DNA from: Actinomycetes bacterium
GTDB lineage: Bacteria > Actinomycetota > Acidimicrobiia > Acidimicrobiales > Acidimicrobiaceae
Length of the DNA: 64,000 nucleotides
Assembly (NCBI GenBank): GCA_021822605.1
Contig: JAKAQL010000007.1
Location: forward strand, 1 to 64,000
Direction of reading: 5' to 3'
In this document: piece after piece, positions 8,626-17,646 of the stretch
How the letters are laid out: every line of letters starts with the position of its first letter
How positions within the stretch are numbered: position 1 is the first letter of the stretch
Program-made: the position numbers and the translations under genes
Notes under the pieces: generated by a model
Databases searched by the model: none
Told to the model about the DNA's origin: nothing
The model's input: the letters and a program-made list of their open reading frames with translations, nothing else

Positions 8626-8916
8626 CTATTCCGAACTTCCATTCGGCGCAAGGCGATCCTCCTCCTCTATCAGCAGAGCAAGTTTGTGCATTAAACTCTC
8701 AGGAACCTGTTCCTTCGAGTGGGAGACGATCACCGCGCGAAGTTCAGCCTCGAACTCGAACGCCTCCAGACATGAACCACAGTGATCGAGATGTTCGCGC
8801 ACCCGTTCACGGCGATCGTCAGTAAGCTCGCTATCGAGAAACTCGTAGAGCTGCGCGATTACCTTCCGGCACTCCTCCGGCTCGTCATCACTATCGACTG
8901 TTCTCAAAGCATCCAT
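8626..8916 (-). CDS. rsrA: Zinc-binding anti-sigma factor, RsrA-like
   Basis: A 96-aa ZAS-type anti-sigma factor. It has an early Cys in EECRKVIAQLYEFLDSEL and then HLDHCGSCLEAF, giving the H-x3-C-x2-C metal/redox motif. In RsrA homologues, disulfide stress oxidises these cysteines, releases zinc and frees SigR. It directly follows sigR by 14 nt in the same direction, the standard arrangement. No membrane segment is present, so it is a soluble cytosolic regulator. Redox sensing is inferred from the family. Confidence 0.9.
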   Translation of the reverse strand: MDALRTVDSDDEPEECRKVIAQLYEFLDSELTDDRRERVREHLDHCGSCLEAFEFEAELRAVIVSHSKEQVPESLMHKLALLIEEEDRLAPNGSSE

Positions 8917-8930
8917 ATCCTCGATGATCC

Positions 8931-9518
8931 TTACGACCGGTTACCCTCTTCGAGATTACCACTTACTGCGGCTTTCCGAAGTTCCAACTCCAGTAACGCT
9001 CTTTGCATCGCTCTTCTTCCCCGATGGAGTCGACTCATCACGGTCCCCAACGGTACATCCATGATCTCAGCGATCTCTTTGTAGGAGAAACCTTCGATAT
9101 CGGAGAGCACGACGGCCAACCGAAACTGATCTGGGAGTGAGTCGATGGCCCCCTTCACGTCGGTGTCGGTGATCCGATCGAGCACCTCCTCCTCGGCGCT
9201 GCGTCCCGCCTGCACCGCCTCAAGACCGCCTAAGCGACGATAGAGATACAGGTCCTCAACATCTTCGAGGTTGCTCTCGTCTGGGCGTCGTTTTTTGGCA
9301 CGGTAGATGTTGATGTAGGTGTTCGTAAGGATACGATAGAGCCACGCCTTCAGGTTCGTTCCCTCCTGAAAGGAATCGTAACCACGATAGGCCTTTAGGA
9401 AGGTCTCCTGCACCAAGTCCTCAGCGTCAGCCGCGTTGTGTGTCATTCGAAAGGCAGCTGAATAGAGATTTTCCGCATACTGCATCGCATCGGAGGAGAA
9501 GTTCTTTTTATCCGCCAC
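8931..9518 (-). CDS. sigR: ECF sigma factor, SigR/SigH-like
   Basis: A 195-aa group 4 sigma factor. Region 2 is seen in [23 protein letters not shown] and [18 protein letters not shown]; region 4 in [41 protein letters not shown]. With the RsrA-like gene immediately downstream, it is most likely the thiol/oxidative stress sigma factor known as SigR or SigH in actinobacteria. It starts with GTG (MADKK), preceded by AGGA at a normal distance. I looked for an autoregulatory SigR promoter (GGAAT/GTT type) upstream and did not find a convincing one. Confidence 0.93.
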   Translation of the reverse strand: MADKKNFSSDAMQYAENLYSAAFRMTHNAADAEDLVQETFLKAYRGYDSFQEGTNLKAWLYRILTNTYINIYRAKKRRPDESNLEDVEDLYLYRRLGGLEAVQAGRSAEEEVLDRITDTDVKGAIDSLPDQFRLAVVLSDIEGFSYKEIAEIMDVPLGTVMSRLHRGRRAMQRALLELELRKAAVSGNLEEGNRS

Positions 9519-9631
9519 TCATTGTCCTATCATTCAAACTCATCTGTCGCGCTCAACCGCAACACAGACGCCGGCGTCCAATGCAACGACGTATCCTCGC
9601 CTGTCGGATCGTGACACCTCCGGCCTTTGCC

Positions 9632-9707
9632 TGGAGCCCGAGAGGGGATTCGAACCCCTGACCTGCTCATTACGAGTGAGCTGCTCTACCGACTGAGCTA
9701 CCCGGGC
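9632..9707 (-). tRNA. tRNA-Thr (anticodon CGU)
   Basis: The minus strand folds as a full cloverleaf: acceptor GCCCGGG/CTCGGGC (one G-U), D stem GCTC/GAGC, anticodon stem GCTCA/TGAGC with loop CTCGTAA, and T arm AGGGG/CCCCT with TTCGAAT. The anticodon CGT reads ACG (Thr). The discriminator is U, and CCA is encoded (9632-9634). It lies 26 nt beyond the holB stop and upstream of sigR, all on the same strand. Confidence 0.96.
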
Positions 9708-9733
9708 TTACTATCAGTCTGGGAGTAGCTTAG

Positions 9734-10612
9734 CTATCCAGAACGCAGAATCAGCTCAGCCAACACGAGCTGGAGGGGAAGATGTCGATTCAGCGATGCT
9801 GAGGCTCGAGTTGCACGGCGAAGCCAATCGCCGTCGTCAGTGTGCGCCGCCACAAGAACTTCGAGGCCGCACTGGATGATCTCCTCTGATTCTCCGGCGC
9901 TTCCAAGCTCCTCGGGCATCAGCCGATGGGCCAACTCCATGCACCACCTCGCATCCTCTCTGATCAGGCTAGGCAGATCCGCATAGGTGGACAGATATCG
10001 CTCGGGATCCGTCAGTCGCGCAAATAGCTCTACCCTATCGAGACGATGGCGTGTCCACTTGATCAGTAGCGCACTGGGCTCCAGTTTGTGTTCTCGAAAA
10101 CGATGCTCGATTTCAACATCACTCGGGGCCTCCAGTTCGATGGTGAGACAGCGTGAGGCTACCGGAGCAAGTTCCGAACCGATGAGCGCAGCTGAAAGCA
10201 GCCACTTTGTGGCCGTGGGGGGCTCCTCAAGCGCCTTGAGAATTACCGGGAAAGTCAGCCGTAATGTATCGATATCTGGAATAACCACCACGCGATATCG
10301 TGCTTGCGTGGGGGCAAGGCTCGCGAACCGTACAATCCGACGCAGCTCCTCTACTGCCACTGGCTTGTGCTGCTCGCCCTGGGCCAAGAGGACATCGGGG
10401 TGTTCACCATCTGCCACTGCGCGACACGATGCACACTCACCACATCCCCCACAGTCCCCCACCAACGTCTGGGCAATAGCACCCAACAGCTCATCAGCTC
10501 CAGAACCGCGAGGTCCCTTCAACAGATAGCTAGAGGAGTCCGCAGCCAGAGCCTGGGCAATACGGCTGATCGTTGCGGGTCGATACGCAGCAAAGTCTGC
10601 CAGCGTTCTCAT
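9734..10612 (-). CDS. holB: DNA polymerase III delta' subunit (clamp loader)
   Basis: An AAA+ clamp-loader subunit that helps load the beta clamp. The protein shows a degenerate P-loop (LLKGPRGSGADELL), a four-cysteine zinc module (CGGCGECASC), and VVVIPDIDTLRLTFPVILKALEEPP, matching the Walker B/sensor 1 region of DnaX-like proteins. The degenerate P-loop fits delta' (no ATPase) rather than tau/gamma. The track starts at 10741, but the ATG at 10612 (MRTLADFAAYRP) overlaps the tmk TGA by 4 nt and is more likely, giving 292 aa. It forms a replication block with topA and tmk. Confidence 0.88.
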   Translation of the reverse strand: MRTLADFAAYRPATISRIAQALAADSSSYLLKGPRGSGADELLGAIAQTLVGDCGGCGECASCRAVADGEHPDVLLAQGEQHKPVAVEELRRIVRFASLAPTQARYRVVVIPDIDTLRLTFPVILKALEEPPTATKWLLSAALIGSELAPVASRCLTIELEAPSDVEIEHRFREHKLEPSALLIKWTRHRLDRVELFARLTDPERYLSTYADLPSLIREDARWCMELAHRLMPEELGSAGESEEIIQCGLEVLVAAHTDDGDWLRRATRASASLNRHLPLQLVLAELILRSG

Positions 10613-11235
10613 CCAGTCACCCTCTTCACGAGCGTCTCGACAAGGCGCTTGGTCACCAGCTCGGGCGGGCCATCGCCGGAGATGAGCAGCCAACCGTGGC
10701 GACGGGCGAGGGCCCGATAACCATTGCGACGCTCGTGCCAACCGGTGAGCCCAGAGTGCTCAAACCGATCTGCAGAGTCAAGTGCTGCCAATGGCTCTCG
10801 ACAGTCGAGAACGATAGTCGCATCCGGCTCCCGAAAGACCGGCAAGGTCGCCAGTTGGGTGACCAATTCCTCGCCAAGCTGCGCACCCTGATAGACAAGG
10901 GTGGAAGGAGTGTAGCGGTCGAGGATTACGAGCTCGCCCCGACTCAGTGCTGGCTCGATCACCGAACTAAGATGGCGCGCACGCACCGCAAGGAAGAGGA
11001 AGAGCTCGGTCCACCCGTCAACAGATTCGCCAAGGAGCATAGTGCGAATAGCCTCCCCCAAGGCGTCACCTCCAGGTTCGCGCGAGACTGAGACCGATCG
11101 CCCACGCCCCCTGAACCACTGAGCGAGCCTTTCAACCTGGGTCGACTTGCCGACGCGGTCGGGACCCTCCAGCACCACAAGCGCGCCGCGATGGTGATCA
11201 TCCACGATCGTTGTTGAGCTTGGCCCTGCGTTCAT
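10609..11235 (-). CDS. tmk: Thymidylate kinase
   Basis: Phosphorylates dTMP to dTDP. The P-loop is VVLEGPDRVGKSTQVERL; the usual sequence at this point is EGxDGxGKS, so the Arg-Val pair is slightly unusual. The REPGG motif (VSREPGGDALGEAIR) and VILDRYTPSTLVYQGA follow. The ORF begins at 11235, inside the 3' end of topA. A GTG at 11202, just before GGATGATC and overlapping the topA stop, is an alternative start that would avoid the long overlap. Coupled to holB by a 4-nt overlap downstream. Confidence 0.92.
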   Translation of the reverse strand: MNAGPSSTTIVDDHHRGALVVLEGPDRVGKSTQVERLAQWFRGRGRSVSVSREPGGDALGEAIRTMLLGESVDGWTELFLFLAVRARHLSSVIEPALSRGELVILDRYTPSTLVYQGAQLGEELVTQLATLPVFREPDATIVLDCREPLAALDSADRFEHSGLTGWHERRNGYRALARRHGWLLISGDGPPELVTKRLVETLVKRVTG

Positions 11236-13786
11236 TGAGCAGATCCAGCGCCTGCTCGAGCGTCACCTCAGTCGGCTCCATCCCGCGTGGCAGCGAGGCG
11301 TTGACCTTGCCATCGGTGACATAAGGGCCAAAACGGCCAGAGCGCAACACGACCTTCGCCTCTCCTTCAGGATCGACTCCTAACTCGACTGAGCTCGCAC
11401 GGCGAGCGCCACGCCGCTTGGGTTCTCTGAACTTCTCGAGCGCCTCGTCGAGGGTGACGGTGAAGATCTCCTCCGGCTTGTCCAGCGATCGCGTCTCGCG
11501 TCCGCGCGTCATATAGGGGCCGAAGCGACCATTCTGGGCAAAAATTTCATGACCAGTCTCAGGGTCGACACCAACCGATCGAGGGAGTGAGAGAAGTGAA
11601 AGCGCCTCGTCAAGGGTGACTGACTCAACCGTCATCGACGGGAAAAGTGATGCGCGTTTCAACTCCTTGTTATCACCCTCTCCAAGCTGGACGTACCCTC
11701 CATAACGACCGAGGCGGGCAAAGACCGGGGTGCCATCAACTTCGCCGAGCGGTCGCTCCTTGACCTGCGAGGACGAGAGCAACGCTAGCGCGCTCTCCAT
11801 CGTCAGCTCATCAGGGGCAACCGTATCTGGCAGGCTCGCCGTCTGATCATCGAGCTGAACGTAGGGGCCGTAACGCCCCACCCGCACAACAACCTCGCGT
11901 CCATCGTCGGTCAGGCCGATTGGAATCGTATTCACCATGCGGGCATCGATCTCGCCGAGTTGTACCAGCACCTCCTCTTTCAGTCCATCATTGTCATCTC
12001 CAAAGTAGAAGTGACGAAGATACGGGATAGCTTCACGCTCACCAGAGGCGATCGCATCCAGCTCATCCTCGAGCTGAGCGGTAAAGTCATAGTTGACGAG
12101 GTCGGCAAAGTAGCGCTCCATCAGCTGGACGACGGCAAAGGCAACAAACGTAGGCACCAGGGCCTGGCCCTTTTTCCACGCGTAACCGCGATCAAGCAAC
12201 GTCGAGATAATGCTGGCGTAGGTGGATGGGCGTCCAATGCCACGCTCCTCCAACGCCTTGACGAGGGTGGCCTCAGTGTAGCGAGCCGGCGGATTGGTGA
12301 CATGGTCGATGACCTCAATGCCTCGCTGGCTGAGCTGCTGCCCACCAACCACTTGAGGCAACTCCTGGGCATCCTCATTCTCATCGGTGTACTCTTGATA
12401 GATTCGAAAAAAGCCAGGTGCGTTGATCACACGACCGGAAGAAGCAAAGGTGCTAGGAGCCCCCAAAGGAAGCTGCTGGCCAGAGAGGTTGACTGGTGCA
12501 GTCACTGGCGCGTCGATGGTGACAGAGACGACCACCCCTATCGCATCGTTCATCTGAGAGGCAAGCGTTCTCCTCCAGATGAGCTCATAGAGTCGCAACT
12601 CGTCGCCAGCGAGCTGTCCATCGAGTTCATCGGGTGCACGCCACTCATCCCCCGCCGGTCGAATTGCCTCATGTGCCTCTTGGGCATTCTTGATCTTGGA
12701 TCGGTATACCCGAGGGTTAGCGGGGAGCTCGCCCGCACCGAATCGAGCACTGATCACCCGCCGTGCCTCGGTCAATGCCTCTCCCGAAAGGATGACTGAA
12801 TCTGTTCTCATGTAGGTGATGAAACCACGCTCATAGAGCCGCTGTGCGACGCTCATGGTTCTCGATGACGAGAATCGCAGCCGTCGACCTGCCTCCTGCT
12901 GCAACGTAGACGTCATGAAAGGAGCACTCGGCGATCGACGATACGGCTTCTCCTCCACCTTCGCCACGGTGAACGCAGCTCCCGCAAGGCCAGCCGCTAA
13001 CAGGGTAGCGTCCCCATGACCCAGTGCGACCACCCCCTGTTCTTGAGCGGCCGGGCTGAGACCACCGGTAGGCAGAAAATCCCGGCCCTGCGCAACCCGC
13101 TGACCATCGATATGAGTTAACCGCGCATGGAATTCGCGCTCCTCATCAGCACCTGCCAGCGTCGCATCAAGGTCCGCGTAGCTCGAGGACCGGAACTGCA
13201 TACGCTCCCGCTCTCGCTCGACAAGCAAGCGAGCTGCCGGTGATTGCACGCGTCCCGCTGACAGCTTGGGCATCACTTTTTTCCAGAGTACCGGCGAGAC
13301 CTCGTACCCATAGAGCCGGTCGAGGATCCGTCGTGCCTCTTGAGCATTCACCAAGTGCTGGTCCAATGCACGCGGCGACGCTAGAGCTTGGGCGATAGCG
13401 TTATCAGTGATCTCGTGGAAGACCATGCGATGAATCGGTATCGAAGGCTTGAGCACCTCCAGAAGGTGCCAGGCGATCGACTCGCCTTCACGGTCCTCGT
13501 CAGTAGCAAGATAGAGCTCGTCGGCATCCTTGAGGAGCGCCTTGAGCTTCTTAACCTGCTCCTTCTTCTCAGCTGGAATGATATAGAGCGGTGTGAAGTT
13601 CTCCTCCACATTGACACCGAGTCGCGACCATGGCTGCGCTTTTGCAGCGGCTGGTATGTCTTTGGCCGAACGAGGAAGATCTCGGATGTGCCCTACGGAG
13701 GACTCAACGACATAGCCATCGCCGAGAAAGCGAGCGATCGTGCGCGCCTTGGTCGGAGACTCAACTATGACTAGGGGTTTTGGCAT
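11198..13786 (-). CDS. topA: DNA topoisomerase I
   Basis: An 862-aa type IA topoisomerase that relaxes negatively supercoiled DNA. The Toprim domain shows VESPTKARTI (Glu9) and LYLATDEDREGESIAWHL (acidic triad near 96-100). The active-site tyrosine is Y325 in GFITYMRTDS. After the core come four copies of a GR(Y/F)GxYV repeat (for example VGRYGPYVQL and SGRFGPYVTDG), the C-terminal module typical of actinobacterial TopA in place of zinc ribbons. It is the first gene of topA-tmk-holB. Intact and of normal length. Confidence 0.96.
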   Translation of the reverse strand: MPKPLVIVESPTKARTIARFLGDGYVVESSVGHIRDLPRSAKDIPAAAKAQPWSRLGVNVEENFTPLYIIPAEKKEQVKKLKALLKDADELYLATDEDREGESIAWHLLEVLKPSIPIHRMVFHEITDNAIAQALASPRALDQHLVNAQEARRILDRLYGYEVSPVLWKKVMPKLSAGRVQSPAARLLVERERERMQFRSSSYADLDATLAGADEEREFHARLTHIDGQRVAQGRDFLPTGGLSPAAQEQGVVALGHGDATLLAAGLAGAAFTVAKVEEKPYRRSPSAPFMTSTLQQEAGRRLRFSSSRTMSVAQRLYERGFITYMRTDSVILSGEALTEARRVISARFGAGELPANPRVYRSKIKNAQEAHEAIRPAGDEWRAPDELDGQLAGDELRLYELIWRRTLASQMNDAIGVVVSVTIDAPVTAPVNLSGQQLPLGAPSTFASSGRVINAPGFFRIYQEYTDENEDAQELPQVVGGQQLSQRGIEVIDHVTNPPARYTEATLVKALEERGIGRPSTYASIISTLLDRGYAWKKGQALVPTFVAFAVVQLMERYFADLVNYDFTAQLEDELDAIASGEREAIPYLRHFYFGDDNDGLKEEVLVQLGEIDARMVNTIPIGLTDDGREVVVRVGRYGPYVQLDDQTASLPDTVAPDELTMESALALLSSSQVKERPLGEVDGTPVFARLGRYGGYVQLGEGDNKELKRASLFPSMTVESVTLDEALSLLSLPRSVGVDPETGHEIFAQNGRFGPYMTRGRETRSLDKPEEIFTVTLDEALEKFREPKRRGARRASSVELGVDPEGEAKVVLRSGRFGPYVTDGKVNASLPRGMEPTEVTLEQALDLLNERRAKLNNDRG

Positions 13787-13818
13787 ACATCACGCTCTCT
13801 CTACTGCACGTTTTCACG

Positions 13819-16176
13819 CTATTTCGTAGTCAACGGTAAGAATTCGTACAAGGGATTGATCATAGCGAGGTGACCATCGACCTCTACCACGGTTCCCTCT
13901 GCACTCACATTCATACCAGAGTTCAGGCCGGGAATAGCGCTCCTACCAGGAAAGACTAACATCAACCCACCGCTCGCATCCTCGAGTCGAGCCGCAGTCG
14001 ATGGAGTGCCATGGTATGAACTCATGCGAATGGAGGATACACGACCGATCACGCGGGTTCGTTCTCGTAGTTTTAGTCGAGCGATTTGGGAGACACCATC
14101 TGCAGCCTCCTCCTGGGTCACCGCGGGATCCAACGGTGGCTCATCGGTTCGAAGCGCCTTCGTGCCTGTCGGCGCCGATGCCTGCTGGCGACCTGGCTTC
14201 ACGCGATGCGGTATGAGGATCGGTGTCGCGTGAGGGAGCTGCGCAATCACCTCAGCAAGCGATGCTGATGTTTGGTCATGGAGAAGCGAACCAGAGAACC
14301 GTGGGTAGACCCGATGCGGAATGAGCACCGACACCTGCGAATCTCCATCACTCAACGCATCGAGTACCACCTGGCCCGCAGCTCTACGCAACCTGCGATC
14401 CTGACAGTCCAGCAGTTCAAGCGGAGTTCGCCCAAGCCCCCCCGACTCCCAGTCGGCGGCGAGTGCCTGAGCATGCTTTTCGTCAGTGACAAAGTGAAGA
14501 GCCGTCACCGAGTCCGACGCAAGGATCCTTGCATAGTTGAGCGCTGTCACCGTCGCGACGTCGACCCGATCAACGAGGATCAGCACCTTGTGCTTACGCG
14601 GTAACACCTCATGTTCGACCGCCGCAAGCCCATCCCTGAGCGCCGCCTCCTCGCTGTCGTGAGAGCGCTTGAATCGCGTGAAGATCAAGACCAACACCGG
14701 CACAATGATCACGATTGTCCATGCGCCAGAGGTGAATTTAGTCACGATGAACGTGATGTCGACTGCCCCCGATAGAACGGCTGCCGCGCCGTTGATAGCC
14801 GCTCGACGCCTCCAGCTCTTCTCACGCGTCATGAAATGGTGTTTGACCATGCCTGCTCCGGCAATGGTGAACCCAGTGAACACGCCGATCGCATAGAGCG
14901 AGATCAGCGTATAGACGTTGGAGTTGGTGGCAACCAACAGGATAACAGAGACCGCTGCGAGGACGACGATGGCGGTCGAGTACACCAGTCGATGGCCCCT
15001 CACGGTAAAGCTCTTGGGTAAAAATCCATCCGAGGCGGCGAAGGAGGCGAGAAAGGGTAAACCAGCGAAACTCGTGTTGGCCGCCAACGTCAAGATGCCC
15101 ATCGTGAAGATATCGAGCGCAACATAGAGAATGCGGCCAATCACAGAGGTGCCAAAGACCGCCTTGGCGATCTGTGAGAGAACGGTTGGGTCTCCAGAGA
15201 GATAGGGCGTCGCATGCGTGACGGCAGCGAGCCCTGAGACGCCTATCAGGAGTGTTCCTAGGATCACGCTCATCACAACGAGGGTGATGCGAGCGTTGCG
15301 GGGTTGTGGGTCCTTGAAAACCGAGACGCCGTTCGAGATCGCCTCGGTTCCGGTGAGCGCCGTACCACCACTGGCGAAGGCCTTCAAAAAGATGAAGACA
15401 GAGGCCCCAAGCAGCAGGCCAACACCTGCGGTACCGGCCGGATAGACACCAGGACCAAAATGGGTATAGACGGGAAGATGGCCAAAGATCCCACGGACAA
15501 CACCCACACCGATCATCAAGAACATCGAGCCGATGAAGAGATAGGTCGGCACCGCAAACGTCTTGCCTGCCTCGCGTATGCCGCGTAAGTTACCATAGGC
15601 GATCCCGATCACAAACACCACGGTGATCACCGTGACATAGGGCGTCAGGGCCGGAACCGCAGAGGCGAGCGCATCAGCGCCAGCCGAGATCGACACCGCG
15701 ACCGTGAGCGTGTAGTCCACAAAAAGCGATGCCGCCGCCACCCGTGCGAGACCCGTTCCAAAGGTATCGCGAGCAACGACGTAAGCTCCACCTGCCTTAG
15801 GGTAGGCCTTAATCACCTCGAGGTAGGAGGCGGTCACAAAGATGAGAACAACGAGTACCAAAAATGAAACCGGCACCACGAGTGCGAAGGCAGCGAGACC
15901 TACCGCTGGCACCAAAACGCCGAGCATCGCCTCGGTCGCATAGGCCGACGAAGACATTACGTCCGAGGAGAGGATCGCAAGGGCGGTCGGCTTACCGATA
16001 CGCTGCTCATCGAGGTCCTCGGTCACCAGAGGTGGGCCGAGTAGGCGATTCTTGATTCGGTAGCTCAGCTTCTCAGGCACATTGAACGACTCAAGACGAG
16101 GTAATGCGCGCGGAGGACGGACCTCGAAACCCCGTTGGAATCGACCATGCGCCGAACCTGAATCTTCATCGGGCAT
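13819..16176 (-). CDS. APC-superfamily permease with C-terminal OB-fold-like domain
   Basis: About 785 aa. After a 60-residue cytoplasmic head come roughly twelve hydrophobic segments of an APC amino-acid/potassium-type permease (ILSSDVMSSSAYATEAMLGVL, EVIKAYPKAGGAYVVARD). A soluble cytoplasmic region follows. The last 90 or so residues (RTRVIGRVSSIRMSSY, ARLEDASGGLMLVFPGR, GMNVSAEGTVVEVDGHLAMINPLYEF) look like the OB-fold protein that actinobacteria usually encode as a separate gene near trkA. The ATG at 16176 has GAGGAG in front and is preferred to the TTG at 16191. It is divergent from two TrkA genes, so a role in ion or amino-acid transport gated by TrkA proteins is plausible but unproven. 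Confidence 0.85.
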   Translation of the reverse strand: MPDEDSGSAHGRFQRGFEVRPPRALPRLESFNVPEKLSYRIKNRLLGPPLVTEDLDEQRIGKPTALAILSSDVMSSSAYATEAMLGVLVPAVGLAAFALVVPVSFLVLVVLIFVTASYLEVIKAYPKAGGAYVVARDTFGTGLARVAAASLFVDYTLTVAVSISAGADALASAVPALTPYVTVITVVFVIGIAYGNLRGIREAGKTFAVPTYLFIGSMFLMIGVGVVRGIFGHLPVYTHFGPGVYPAGTAGVGLLLGASVFIFLKAFASGGTALTGTEAISNGVSVFKDPQPRNARITLVVMSVILGTLLIGVSGLAAVTHATPYLSGDPTVLSQIAKAVFGTSVIGRILYVALDIFTMGILTLAANTSFAGLPFLASFAASDGFLPKSFTVRGHRLVYSTAIVVLAAVSVILLVATNSNVYTLISLYAIGVFTGFTIAGAGMVKHHFMTREKSWRRRAAINGAAAVLSGAVDITFIVTKFTSGAWTIVIIVPVLVLIFTRFKRSHDSEEAALRDGLAAVEHEVLPRKHKVLILVDRVDVATVTALNYARILASDSVTALHFVTDEKHAQALAADWESGGLGRTPLELLDCQDRRLRRAAGQVVLDALSDGDSQVSVLIPHRVYPRFSGSLLHDQTSASLAEVIAQLPHATPILIPHRVKPGRQQASAPTGTKALRTDEPPLDPAVTQEEAADGVSQIARLKLRERTRVIGRVSSIRMSSYHGTPSTAARLEDASGGLMLVFPGRSAIPGLNSGMNVSAEGTVVEVDGHLAMINPLYEFLPLTTK

Positions 16177-16217
16177 CGTAACTCTCCTCAAAGCTCGCTT
16201 ATGGACGACGATAGTAC

Positions 16218-16247
16218 AGCCTATGCTGAACTTAACCGGTGGGACAA
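16218..16247 (-). promoter_or_regulatory. Candidate promoter for the APC permease
   Basis: On the minus strand TTGTCC, an 18-nt spacer and TAGGCT lie about 40 nt upstream of the chosen ATG, in the 112-nt divergent region shared with trkA. The match to a housekeeping promoter is partial; it is a candidate only. Confidence 0.35.
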
Positions 16248-16288
16248 GACTAAGTTAATCTGGTCTTTTTCGGCGTAATGGAGGTAAG

Positions 16289-16954
16289 GTGACATCCGAC
16301 CGTATTCTGGTCGTTGGCTGCGGGCGAGTAGGTGCAGAACTCGCTACCCAGCTTGCAACCCAAGGGCATCAAGTGACGATCCTTGACCGCACGGCGAGTT
16401 CCTTCCGAAGGCTTGCCGACCACCCTAACATCACCAAACTTGAGGGCATGGGATTTGATCCCGAGATTCTTAAGGAGGCGCGCATCGAAGATGCATATGG
16501 GCTTGCTGCGGTCACCTCTGGTGACAACACCAACATCCTCAGTGCCCGGATCGCACGCGAAGTCTTCGGTGTCCCCAACGTGGTTGCGAGGATTTACGAT
16601 CCGCGTCGAGCTGTTGTCTACCAGCGCCTCGGCATCTCCACCGTTGCCACCGTCACCTGGACAACCGGGCAGGCGATCCGACGTCTGTTTCCTGAGAATA
16701 CGCCAGTTGATTGGACAGACCAAAGTGGTACCGTCTCTGTCATGGAGATCTCGTTGCCATCCTCGCTCGCCGGAGTCCAACTCTCCACTCTCAACGTTGG
16801 CAACTCTGTGAAGTTTGCCGCATTACTCCGTGGCTCTGCAACAAAGCTCATCGAGCGCGAACTCATCGCCCAGGAGGGAGATCGAGCGGTTGTGCTGGTC
16901 ACCGCCGAAGGCGCTGCTCAACTCAAAGAAATCCTCACAGGAGGTAAAGCATGA
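16289..16954 (+). CDS. trkA: TrkA-family potassium regulatory protein (first copy)
   Basis: A 221-aa RCK-type protein. The Rossmann nucleotide-binding motif VVGCGRVGAELA is at residues 8-19, and a TrkA-C-like domain occupies the last 80 residues (SVMEISLPSSLAGVQLSTL). Such proteins bind NAD(H) or nucleotides and gate K+ channels or transporters at the membrane face. The GTG start is preceded by GGAGG. It overlaps the second trkA by 4 nt and is divergent from the APC permease, the same layout as ceoB/ceoC in mycobacteria. The transporter partner is not certain. Confidence 0.92.
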   Translation: MTSDRILVVGCGRVGAELATQLATQGHQVTILDRTASSFRRLADHPNITKLEGMGFDPEILKEARIEDAYGLAAVTSGDNTNILSARIAREVFGVPNVVARIYDPRRAVVYQRLGISTVATVTWTTGQAIRRLFPENTPVDWTDQSGTVSVMEISLPSSLAGVQLSTLNVGNSVKFAALLRGSATKLIERELIAQEGDRAVVLVTAEGAAQLKEILTGGKA

Positions 16955-17634
16955 ATGTTACGATCGTCGGCGCAGGCAAAGTGGGGACCTTCTTGGCAAA
17001 AGATCTCCACGAGGCCGGTCATAACGTCCTCGTCATCGAACGTGATGAGACCTTAGTCGCCCACCTGTCCCATGAGATTGCCTGCCGGTGGCTTGTCGGT
17101 GATGGTTGTGAGCTCTCGACACTGGCCACCTGTGGCCTTGCGGAATGCGATGTCCTCGTCGCCTCAACTGGGGACGACGAAGACAATCTCGTCACCTCAC
17201 TCCTCGCTAAGCAGGAGTACGCCATTCCAAGAGTCATTGCCCGGGTCAATCACCCGAAGAACCACTGGCTTTTCACTCCAGCCTGGGGTGTCGACGTCGC
17301 TGTTTCAACCCCTCACCTCATCTCTTCGCTCGTCGAGGAGGCAGTCTCCGTGGGATCCATCGTTCGCCTTTTACAGTTCTCGCGCTCGGGTGCTCGTCTG
17401 GTAGAGGTCACGCTCGCCCCAGGGTCACCTGCCATCGATCGAACGATCGAGGAACTCGCGCTCCCCCGCTCAGCCTCAGTGGTAGCGGTCGTCCGAGGTG
17501 GAGACCTAGCAGTTCCGCGAGGCGACACGCTCCTACGCGAGGCCGATGAGGTGATCTGCTTGACAACCGATGAGACTGACGATGCAATTCGTATCGCCCT
17601 TATCGCTCAACCGCTCACTATCACGCAAGAATAA
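16951..17634 (+). CDS. trkA: TrkA-family potassium regulatory protein (second copy)
   Basis: A 227-aa RCK protein, paralogous to the preceding gene: Rossmann motif IVGAGKVGTFLAKDL, acidic Glu at the end of the second strand (VLVIERDE), and a C-terminal TrkA-C domain (RLVEVTLAPGSPAIDRTIEELALP). Its ATG overlaps the TGA of the first copy (ATGA), so the two are probably made together and may form a heteromeric gating ring. The next gene starts only 12 nt after it. Confidence 0.92.
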   Translation: MNVTIVGAGKVGTFLAKDLHEAGHNVLVIERDETLVAHLSHEIACRWLVGDGCELSTLATCGLAECDVLVASTGDDEDNLVTSLLAKQEYAIPRVIARVNHPKNHWLFTPAWGVDVAVSTPHLISSLVEEAVSVGSIVRLLQFSRSGARLVEVTLAPGSPAIDRTIEELALPRSASVVAVVRGGDLAVPRGDTLLREADEVICLTTDETDDAIRIALIAQPLTITQE

Positions 17635-17646
17635 GAGGCAAGAACG

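Noticed and set aside
11960-12799. 279-aa plus-strand ORF within topA
   Set aside because: It is a shadow of topA; the minus-strand frame has all topoisomerase motifs.
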